Positions 42,001 to 54,000 of a stretch of 64,000 bases of DNA are shown in pieces. Position 1 is the first letter of the stretch; every line of letters starts with the position of its first letter. A model generated the notes under the pieces. The model searched no databases, had not been told where the DNA came from, and saw only the letters and a list, made by a program, of their open reading frames with translations. The DNA is from Undaria pinnatifida (lineage: Eukaryota; Sar; Phaeophyceae; Laminariales; Alariaceae). Where the stretch lies: assembly GCA_012845835.1 (NCBI GenBank), contig JABAKD010000036.1, positions 1,388,501 to 1,452,500 on the forward strand, read 5' to 3'. Position numbers and translations under genes: made by a program.

Positions 42001-45000
42001 CGGGCCATGTCACTCTCTTCCAGTGGTCATGGGAGTCAGCATGATACCAAATATTCACTCTTTGACAAGATACTGCGAGCGAAATTCGTGGAGGGAGAGG
42101 ATTTGGGGGGTTTTACTTGAACCAACCTGTACGACGTATGCCAGATTAGAGGTGCACCTGTTGTTCTGGGGCTCCTCGGTCGAGGGACTCTGTGCAACAC
42201 CCAACAAAGCAGCCAACACATATTCGTATGCCTTTAGAAATAAAAATTGAAAGAGCAACCCGGCGAGAACAACGCCATGGCCTCGTGGTATAAACAATAA
42301 AATCGACCTGCAAACGATATTGAGTATCCTCTTTCGCAAAACTAATTAAATGTAACTAACCCCCGCTACGTCTTAATGTCGCTATTTACCTTGGAACTTC
42401 TTAATATATCGATGATATTCCATGTTTACTAGTACTCCATGTTTACTAGCATTCCATATTCTACTTTGGAAATTCTTAATACATCCATAACATAAATGTT
42501 GACCTTATTCACGTTAATATACCAACCTCAATATATCAATATATCAATATATCAATATATCAACATATCAATATATCAATAAATCATTATATCAATATAT
42601 CAATACATCAATTTATCAATATATCAACGGGCGGTTCCTTAGTTGAAGAGCCCCGTCGGCCAGGACGTATGGTGGCAGAACAGTGCTAGAGTGGGTACCC
42701 CGATTTAAGAGCGCCCAGGATAAGAGCATTCGGGACTTAAGAGCGGTCAAATCGGCATGTCCCGCCCATACTCAAGCCATACAATTGCCACAACAGATAA
42801 GAGCACTGCGTAGTTTAGAGCTCTTAAATCGGGGTGCTCTTGCCTGTTGTCACGGGGCGCTCTTACACCGGAGTGCCCACTGTACCTCGATCATAGCGCG
42901 CTTGATACCCTTTACCAGGTACCAGGTAGTTACATAAGGTCGGGGTGCGATCAGGGCGCTTGGTGGCCCCTGTCGCCGGCTAACTATACACCATGTAAGC
43001 TTGGAGGGTTCAGGTCCGGGTGGGATCAGGGTGCCATGGGGCAGGAGGGATACGGTGTGCAAAGTTTAAATTGCACACCCGGTTTAAAGTTAGGGCTCTG
43101 TCTCTATGTGGGCTGTCCGTAGAATCACCTGATGCGCACGATACTCCAACACGGGCACGAGGCTGGGTAATCGCGGTGCCCCTTTCGCCGCCTCCCCGCC
43201 TGTGTGCACCCCTCCCCGCCGCCTTCCCGACGGCCCACGGTGTACAAACCCCTCCCAGACTTTAGTTGCCTGGGGCAGGTCTTCTCCCAGCGATGGTGCG
43301 ACATCACCGTCTCCCGATCGTGCGACACCACCACCTTCCGATGGTGCAACACCACTGTGTCCCGATGGTGCAATACCACCGCCTTCCGATGCTGCAACAT
43401 CACTGCCCTCCGACGGTGCAACACCACTTCCTCCCGATGCTGCAACACCATCGTCTCCAGCCAGGAACTCCCACAGGGTCACCGTGCCACCCGTGTCACC
43501 CGTGGCGATAAAATCTGCCACTTCTCGTACTGCGGTTTCTTTTTCTGCCTCGTCTATACCTCCCCCCTCCTGCCGTAAGGGTAACCGTGCAGGAAAGGCA
43601 ACCCGGACATGCGCTAGACAGAGCACCGGCCGCTTACTCGGTGCCATCCATCTTCCAGCCGACTGCCATCTGGTATCTAGGGGAGCTGTGTCGGAAACAG
43701 CGTTATAATCTTCCGCGTGTCGTAGGGTGAAGATGGTCACCCCTCCCCCCGAGTCTCCGGCCACCACAACGGTGTCTTGAGATTTGGTAACGTTGTTTGC
43801 AATCGTGTCTGGACTTTCGGCGACGAAGTTTGCAACGTTGTTGCGAGTTTGAGTGACGACGTTAGCAACCGTGCTGTGAGTGTTGGTGGTGATGTTTGCA
43901 ACCGCGTCTTGACTTTCCGTGGAGACGAACACCCCTCCTCCTGAGCTTCGAGCGACCACAACGGTGTCGTCTTGACTTTCGGCGACAGTTTTGGCACCCA
44001 TATCTTGATTTTCAGCGACGGTATTTGCAACCGTTTCGCGATTTTTGGTGGTGATGTTTTCAGCCGTATCTCGACTTTTGTTGAAGATGGTTGCAACCGT
44101 GTCTTGACAGTTGGTGACAATGTTTCCAACCGTGTTGCGAAGTTTGGTGGCGGTGCTTGTAACGGTGGCTGGCGGTGGCGGTGGCGGTGGAGGGGGGAGC
44201 ACACACAGCGACATGATCCGGTGCGCATGTAGCTGGGACTTCGGATTCGGGGTGGTAGTCATGAGCCACCGCATCTGAAAAAAAAGAGCGAACAAGATTT
44301 GTGTGGTCATTTCCAACGACGATATAGGGCGATATCACTACACTAAAATAAGGGAAACGTTAGAGAGCTAACCATCTGGCAAAGAGCGCACGAGGTCGGC
44401 GGGAAAAAGCCCAGGGTCGTAGGATGATCGAATGGTACAATTGCAGGGACACCGTTCACCGTACTCGTAGAGTGATGCGTACAACTAGACAATTAGGGCG
44501 AGCACTCCAGAGCAATACCAATATTTATCAAAACGGCGGAATGAGTGCAATAGTACATCGCTTCAGCAGCATGACATTGGCTGTGCTTGCTCCGAGAGGC
44601 TGATTGAGGCTTCTGTAGACAACGCTACCCTACTCGGACAGGACGTGCACACAAAGCGCCTACAAAGACGAAACGGTTTTGATCCTCCCCCAAAATGCTA
44701 GAGACCTTGATATCCAGGAAAAAAACAATCGGCATTTTTTTCGCTCTCGCTCTCACTTGAAACTTTCAACACACATCGCATTCGTACTTATTGCTACTGA
44801 AGTTAGTGACCTCCTAGTACACTCGTCCTACCAAAACTAAGAAATTAGGAAGTACACTTGAGAACAGCACGGCAACGCATATCCTTGGCGCTGCACTACA
44901 ATCATTACTGGAGAACTCGACATTTAGGACAAAAAAAAGCACCAATTGAACCGTGTGCGAGCGAGGCAGAAAAACACAAGAGACTGACTAACCGGCGGGG

Positions 45001-48000
45001 TGCAGGTACGGCCCACAGCAGCAGCCCTTCCTCGGACGACCTTTCCTCCGATCCCACATTGGTCTTCAAAGCCCCACGCTCGTAGTTCCATCTTCCCCCC
45101 CCCAGAAATGACCACACCATGTGCTCCTCCGCTGCTGCCGATGCAAGAGTTTTCCCTACGAACTCCAACCGCGAGAGCACCAACAGATGACTCGTGGGAG
45201 GGGAGGGTTTGTCTTACCCTCGCGTACGGGTGGTGGAACCCACCACCACGGGGCTCGGGTGCCTCTGGTTTCGTGGGATGGTGAAAGCCGAACGCGTCTG
45301 GTTCAGTGGGATGATGAACCTTGAAGTTTCTATCAGCGGAAATCTGGCCAGATGCTGACGACGAGTCGGAGGCGGTTTGGCCAGCGGTGCGTCGCCTCTT
45401 GAAGAAAACGTCGAGAAGCTTGACCACCCCATCTTCTCCTCCTACCGATGTGCGGCAAGCAGAACGCCACGAAACGGAATCAGCGTAGCGATGAATAACA
45501 CGTGCGACGGTAAGAGTATGCACCAAAATTGCTGGGGTTTCTCGCTCGAGGAGCTCGATACCTCACCCAAAAACCTGGCTTTCCAGAAAATACAAAAGTT
45601 CAAAGCGGTGAACAAATTCCATGCCCTAGGTGAGTAAATAACGTAACGAGTAATATTATGTACAACAATAAATGGTATTTCACCGATATAATGTTCGTAT
45701 TAATAGTTCTTTAGCCTAACTAAACTAATTGAGTAGCTCGGTCAGGTCAGAACTACTTCGGCCAACACGTGCTGCCCCTGTCGAAGCACACTAGCACGCT
45801 ACCACACTAGCACACAAGGTGCAAACGTTCCTGCTCTGCATGCTAGCCGCTCTCCGTTTTCCTTTTATGGCAACGCGCTTGACTCTTACTACACAACAGG
45901 AAAAAAAAAACTAAGCATAAACACCTTGATCCAAGGCCCTGGCTAGCTCTTAAGTTTTACTCTGTTGTTTTCGTTTGAAATCTTAACCCCTTTGGGGCTA
46001 CGCCTTCGCTTCAGGGGAACACTACTTGGAATTAGACGAGGCACGCCACGGAAGAGGTGCACCATTTTTTCCCTGCAAGGTTATTGGCTTGAGGCGCTCT
46101 ATACCCCACCCAGGTACTGAATTTGAGAATAATGAAAGCGCAATCCGATGGACAACTTCATGGCCTAGGTACGGAAATAATGCTATTAATATTGCGAAAC
46201 AATCAATGGTCTTCCCATTATTTCGGATTCAGGAGCCCCGTCGTTCAGGAAAAAATACATCCATAAAGTTCTCCCTCTATCGTAGCACCCGTCAGACATA
46301 CATAATCTGATAGGTGTTTTTGTACAGTGCAGTAGAAACAAAGGGTTAATGGGAAATGCATTGAAAACAATCAGATGCAAAAAAAAAGAAGCACGAATGG
46401 TGTGCAGCACCAAACAAAGCAGGGGTTACATTAACGGTGCGGATCTCAAGGGGAAATAATCGGCACGGGACACCGGATGTGCTGGACGTGCTGGACGCCG
46501 GTAGGTATGATAAAAAGAACGGTCCAATGTGAAGAACACACAACGCACGTAGACTTTACCTGTGACCAAGCGCAGGTTCGCGAGGTCATCAGCAGGAAGG
46601 AACCTTGCCGACGCCACACGTTTAGAATGAAACGGAGTCCCAAGGCTGTAACCGAACTGAATCGGCCTACCAGCGGAAACGCCAGAGGATGTCTTCCGCC
46701 GTTCGTAAGCACAGCGTCGATTTTCCGGGTGAGGTCCAGCTGCCGGTAAGCCACCGAGCTCCTCTGGTCTGCGTGGGGTGAGCTCTGGTTCGCGTGCGGT
46801 TGGCCTTGTCTCGGCAAAGTCGTTGCCTTGAGGGTCTTGGGATGGACCATGACGAGATCGCTCCTGCAGAGGCCGCCGCTATGATATCAATGTGCAAAGC
46901 ACGAAACAACGATACGGGGCAGGATACACAAAAAACTATTGTTGTGAACGAAGCGAGTTTCGAATTTACGGTGGTGCCAAAGAAAAAGGGGCTCCTGCCC
47001 AGCGTTGTCGCGGGCCCGAACACCAGTGTCCCTTATCCCGGCCGACAGACCACCGGGAAATATCTCGAACTTACCAATAAACAAAACCGAATCGTTGTGT
47101 GACGACTGCTTGCATGGCCTTCGACTTTTCTGCTTCCCACCACGCATAGTTGAGGCAGTTACAGATGGCCACCAGCACGAGTTCCTAGCGAGAGCAAAGA
47201 TGCAGTATATCGACACCCTGTATAGTTTTTTATCGCATTCGTGTATATGGCTCTACAGAGGCTACCCCGGCGGCGCACGTAGAAACATCATTACCACTCT
47301 GTCCTTGAATATAAGCATCGTATGGTTAATAGTACCTGTCTGAGCCCAAATATAATCCACGTTTACATTGGACCATAGTTAGGAAAAGTGGATTGTACTA
47401 AACTTACTAAACTGTGTTTATATTTACGTGCAAAGTTGTGATCAGCTGTCGGGTAGCCCCGCAACCCCAAAATAGCTAAAATCCCCGAAATCTAGCAAAA
47501 AAACGCTGAAACTGCATCCCGATGGAAACAAAAATAAGCAAAAAAAAACGTGCACCTCAGTACGAGCACGCAAAGCGGACAGCACTACGAGCTGCGATAT
47601 ACCATCCCGTACCACATGCATGCCACCTCATACCACGAAACTGTTATTACCTTCTTGCTCCCCGGTCCGTCTCCGACAGCCGATGAATGATATGCTAGCG
47701 CTATGCCTGGCCGTTGCTGCTCCGCGAAACTTTCTTGCAGCTCGTTTCTGGCCCGCAACGTGTCATTCTCTCCCCCGCGCAAGCTGCCAATGCTACGCCT
47801 TTCCTCACCACCGGCGGCTTTCTTTTGCGAGACAGGCCGCGCGACGACAAAGGTGTGCTCGGGCATGGTGGGAGTATCGGCGAATCCAGCCGACGGGAGG
47901 AGGGTCGAGCGTGACGGCGCCGCAAAAATATCGCCACGCCCCAAGCACTTAATATCGCTTGCAACATCGGCATTGCCATCGCTACCATCCTCGCCATTTC

Positions 48001-51000
48001 CCTCGCCACCACCCTCGGCATTGCAATAGCCGCCGCCCGTGAAGGGCAAAACCGCTGACCGATGAGGCACGATGGCCGTTGAACGGTCTACCTCATGAAA
48101 CATAGCCGTCGATATGGGAGTTGCACGCGCAATAGGCGGCCAGGAAAGCACGAGGTCGTGCGCCAGATGCCGATCTCCGCACTCCAGCTGCTCATTCAAT
48201 CGGCAAAACACGGAGTTCAAGAGGAAGAGGGGTCACTAAAATTGGATTCACGTGAATCGCTCGCACAGCTTGCGGCAAGTGACGTCTGTTAATGCAAAAT
48301 GTTCAACATACGCCGCAGCCGGAGAGTCCACGAGGTGGCCATTCCTCTACATCCTCACAAGACGCCTTACCTCCAACAACTGGCGCGTTTGCGTGAGGTC
48401 CCACACCGACATCCTCGACGAGCCGGATCTACCAGACACAGCAATCCGAAGCCTGCCCTTTCCCGCCGCCAGAATGTTCTCACCCATGCCCAAGTTATCC
48501 CCACAGCTTCCCACCCACAGGTCAGAAATGGCAGTAATTGGAGACGAAGCGTAGCACGTAACAAGCGTGAGATGTACTGGTACCGATGGGGATGCCATAC
48601 AGGGCAGAATATGACCAGAGCCGAGGGAGTAGTAACCTTTCCGTTCGTGCTCTGCTGCACCCGCGCCTTCTCGGCGCCCCCCTGCGTGGCCGGACCAAGC
48701 TGTCGTCGCAGCATGGAGCTTGGAGGCCGCTGGGCATCCTAGGACGCGGGCTGTCGGACCGATCGGATGGGACTGCCCAGCTGTGGTGTGCGACTCGCTG
48801 AAGTTTGGATAGGAGACTTTGTAGTGGTTGACGAGGCCATCGTGGCCGGCGGAGAAGAGGCAGTCGCCCCGCAGAGCTATCCGGGTGATCTGAAATTTTG
48901 AGATCGTGGCGTTGAGGTAGTGGCGGGAAGACGTGGGTGTGAAATGGACGATTTACCTGGGATGAGGTTAACCCCTTCAGAACTGTACCCGTGTTTTCGA
49001 CAACAAGTTACTCGGAGTACGCATGGGATGTTTTTTGCGGCAGGAAAATGTTTCAGAGGGAAAACGTGACGAAACAAAATGTCGAGCACAGCGGCGACCA
49101 CTTCTTGGTTGGAGGATGATGTATATGTCGTAACCGAATCATAACAACGCCAGGATCTATTGTAGATGACATGGGCACAGCATGGTTCTACTTGTACCAC
49201 TGTTCGCCCACACAATTAAAAAGCGGTCGATAAGACCAAAAGTCTAAAATAAGTTTGGCCGCAATCTCTGGGTCCAAAATAATTCATCTGCACACGTGAC
49301 GAGCTACGTGTGCCATTGAACGCCTCCATTTCCTGGATGAACTTCCACAAAAAAAGCTGGATTGTTCGATGCCGTCCTTCCCAAGCCTGGGGGTGGGATT
49401 GAGGGTTGATCCTCAAACCAACTCGTAGCACGATTTCAAGGGTCTGTTTAGAAGGGCGATTAACTCTGGAGATACCCGGGTATCTACCCGAGCATGATCC
49501 TACTAACCAGGGTTGGTATGCGGGGACCCCCGACCACATACCCTACTACACACATTCTTGCACGATTTCAAGGACAGGTTGAGGATCGAATCTCATATAT
49601 ACATATCTGAACCTCCTAAACTCATCCCACCCCACCCCACTCCGCAGCTACCATCACCCCCATCTCCACCCTATCTTCCACCCCGATCCCACCGCTATCG
49701 CCACCCCACCCCCCACCCCACCCTAGCCCCTACCCCCACCCCCACCTACAACCCACCCCCTACCTCCACCCCCAGTTTTACAGCTACCCCCCCCAACCTT
49801 AAATACACATATATATAATAGTTGGCCTCGGTTGGCACCGACGCTATAAAAATTATACCTGTTATGCATATTGGGGTTGGCATTAGTTGGCAACGACGCT
49901 GTAAAACATGTCAATCACTGCGTGAGCTAGACAACCAGGGTACCGTTTTTGTTTTTGGCGGCCACCATGATTGTTGAGTTAGATCATAGTATGCGGCGTG
50001 GAGAACCGTAACTCCGCACAAGGGGAATGGTCGCATCACGTAGTGTGAATACGATAAGGCACCCACGAGACAGTTACATAGTAATACCCGTTGCTGTCTC
50101 TGGAGTGGCCACACCAGAAAACGAAGTGACTCATTGGCGCTGTCATCGTAAGCAAGGAAGTAGGCGCAAGTTGCCGAAGTCCGTCTTACAAGCGGTTCTT
50201 GGAAGGATGCAGTTTATCCTTCATGCGACTCGCCGAACACCTCACGGCGCTTCGATCTCGGTGCAAGCAATGTCTGCCTGGTTGGTAAAAACTCGACGTG
50301 CTCCGTCCCGGCATAGTAGAGATGCGAGGGTCTATGGTCAGACGACTACGACCATGCACAAACTGAGTACCCCCCCCCCCCCAACCTCCACCCTTGCACT
50401 TGCCTGATCTTTGCCGTGCTGTCGCTTCAGAGTCAAGCATGGCTTGACACCCCTCACTCTGCCATCACCATCCTGACCACCTCGATCCCTAGGCTCCTTT
50501 CCAGCGTCTTTGCATCCTCCCGACGTTTTGGACGAGGCCAGCTGCTCCAAAAAACAAAATATGTTACCCTTCGTATCTCCACAAAAAACGAAAGCTCTCT
50601 GAGATGCCTCATGGCCGTCCCCGCCACTAATGTCCGCGATGGTATGATCAGGGTCCGCGATGGCATGGGTTGGGCTGGGGTTCTCGAAATCCGCTCGGCT
50701 GACACACCGACGATCGTCGATTGCGATGCTGGTGACGTTCGCGCCAGAACCTGCCTGGCAAACCTAAGGAGAGATCGGTTTTCGTGGATCAGTGGCGTTT
50801 CGCGGGTGTTGGCCTGGGGTGAGATGAGGAGGACATAGAAATCGACCCTGGTACCAGGATCTCAGGGGAGTCGCCGACCCATATATTTATGAGGACACAC
50901 ACATCCCGTACCACGCGCGATCAGAGAATTACACACAGCTTCCAAAGATGAGTTTCGACGAAATCCCCAGTCTCACAGCCGAGGTGTTATTTTACTTGCT

Positions 51001-54000
51001 TATAAAAACATCGGTTGAAGCGCAAATCGATGAAATCAAGCAGGGCTCGACCATGCTTGAAACTACTACTGTACGTATGACACTGTACGCCCAAGGCATC
51101 ATGTAATTGCTTAAATATACAGCCACACGTGTTGCAAACAAACTGTGCTTCTAACGCATTGAACACCATGCACTTATCCGACCATTCAGCGAGGCTAACG
51201 GGTCCAGGAATTCATGGTGCGTACGTACGCTGACATCTAATATCACCTGTATTTACTACTGTACGTATGACACTGTACGCCCAAGGCATCATGTAATTGC
51301 TTAAATATACAGCCACACGTGTTGCAAACAAACTGTGCTTCTAACGCATTGAACACCATGCACTTATCCGACCATTCAGCGAGGCTAACGGGTCCAGGAA
51401 TTCATGGTGCGTACGTACGCTGACATCTAATATCACCTGTATTTACTGTCTGAGGCGTGCGTATATGCTTGAGATAAATGCATTGTTTTGTTTCATTTGT
51501 TTTTCAAGTATTCTTCGACTCTAAAAATATTGCAGCCTGTCCTGCGATCACGGACTAGATGATGGCCATGAGTCAACATGGAAACAACGACAATAACTGC
51601 AGCTCACCATTCTCAGGCTGGGCGCACGTATGCCTGTGTTCTCGCTCTGTTTGGCACCGCTATCGTTACCGTCACTGGCCGCACCCTTGTTGTTCACTGC
51701 ACTTGCCCATTCCCACCACGCGACGGTGCCATTGGCATCAGCTGAGACTAGCGCACAGTCAAATCCGGCACCATGGCACCCTTCACCTGGATAGCTCAAC
51801 CTCGATGTCTCCAAGGCCGACGTGAATTGACAGCTAGCTCCCTCCAACTTGTCGCCTTGAGAGGGTGCACCCTTCCCAGCCCCGCCTACGATCCATATGG
51901 CGGTCACTCGGGTGCCAGGGCCTTTCCATGACGCGCTGACTCGCCACGGATACGCTGGTGAGGTGCCATCGTGTCCCCTCCCGCTGGACCTCTTACTAAT
52001 AGCTTCGTCGGCGCAGCAGTAGTCTGCTGAAAGCGCTACGGTAGGTCTTGCCTGGGTGAGCAGAAAAAGGCAGCCATCATCGCGACCCACAACGATGGCG
52101 ACCCCCTCGCGCATACGACCGACGTGTTTAGGACGCGTTTCGGTGCCGCGTTCACCGCTGCTCTTCCCTGCGCATACACCTGCGCTATCGTCGTTGGTGT
52201 GACCTTGTCTTAACCTGACCACAGCAATAGCCGATATGCCCCTGCTTGACAGTAACCCCCCCAAGGTCACTCCATCAGCCGCTTCCGCGCAGCTCATGGG
52301 CGGCGATGAAGCTTGCCGAATTATTTCTCGCGACTTGCCTTCGCCATCAGGACGGTTTTCACACTTCTCTTCGGTCCGAGTGTCGCGCGGGCGAGGTGCA
52401 GGCGACACTACTTTACTCGGTTGCAGAATCGTTACCGGCTGCCAGACACCGACGTCGAGGTCGTCGACCCACCACACGCTGCCGTCAGCGAGGAGCAATG
52501 CCGCGGCGGTACCATCCGGCGACAGCCGTACCTCTCTCACGATTGCCGGCTTTTTTTGCCGATGTCGGTCGTCTGGCCGTCTGGCGGCTCGACCTTGCCC
52601 GTGCTGGCATTGCCCGTGCTGATCTTGGCCTTGCTCGAACGTTTTCGCAAGAACCGTCGAGTTGTTAGGGTTTACAAAAGGTGCGCCGTGACCCTCTCCC
52701 GTTCGCTGCTGCGAAGACCCACACGACGAGCTGGTGGACTCATTTCGTTCGGCGGCAGCAGATTTTGCAGAAATTTCTTCGCTTGTCCGATCCCGTACCT
52801 CGCTTCCTTCGCTTAACGTTTTCCAAGGAACCATCGGGTCCTTAGGGTCTCGAAACGCTGCAGCAATACTCTCTCCCGTTCCCTGCTGAGAAAATCCACA
52901 CGGCGAGTTGATGGATGCATTTTGCTCGGCTGTAGCGGATTCTGTCTCCATTTCTGCGCCAGTTCGAACCCCGATCTCGACTCTTCCAGTCGAGAGGGAG
53001 GCGGCGCGGACTACTGGCGGAGTACCGACCTTGCCTGTTTTTGTGGCCGCCATCGCATCGGTCTTGGATACGGGAGAAGCGTGACCGGCGGTGGTTTGAT
53101 GGATGGTAGGTAGAGTTTTAGTTTCGCCCCACCGTGTGCCCTTCCTGCATGGTTTCAAACAACAAATTGTGGCGTAATGTGGTTCGGGGATTTTACTGCG
53201 TGGGTTTAAACAAACTTGTCGCATTAAGTGATGCGGGGGTGCTAAAACGCAAGAGGATCATCGCTTGAGATAATTCCACGGCTGATGCAAGAGCTCAAAC
53301 TACTGTGCGCACATCGATCAAGTGCACCCAGTGCTGCAACTTTGCATCCATCAGTGACGTTTCAGAAATCAAAAAGCAGCTCGTCAGTGATATCCAGAAT
53401 TGAAAATCGGTCGATTTATCACACGCAGCTTTCAAGCACGAGTTGCTGAGCTGTCTCTTCAATTGTCTTCTTCACAAGAGCTGTGCTGATGATGCGTTCA
53501 TACTGGTGAAGACAGTGTCAATGAGCTTAACTTCAAAAACACGCCATATCGCGAATCACTGAGTCTCTTTCTTCTGACCTTGATTCTAGGCCGTTTCCGC
53601 GCTCACAAGCCGCCTCGAATTCGAGGTCCCACAGATTGGACGCCCCATCGTTCCCTCCCGTTGCCATGAGCACTAGGCCTCGCCCAGAGCTCCCCTCCAC
53701 ACTGGTTCTACCGCCGACGAAAGCGCTACAGCTTCCACTGCTTCGGCTGTCGTGGTATACCGGGAAAGGGTCAAACTCGCGTACAGCAAGTCTCCAAACG
53801 TGGGAACCGCTGTGGCCGCGCATGATTGCCGCCGGTACCAGCAGCCTTCCACGATCGCCGCTTTCCTTAGGAGTGGCGCTTACCCTTGGGGCGGCGGTGG
53901 CAGTCTGTGTTGTGGGGCCAGTGGCCACGTCGGCGCTGTCAGCGCTCCCGCGGGTTAGACATTCGCGCCAAAGGATGGCCGTGCCATCCTGCGTCAGGTT

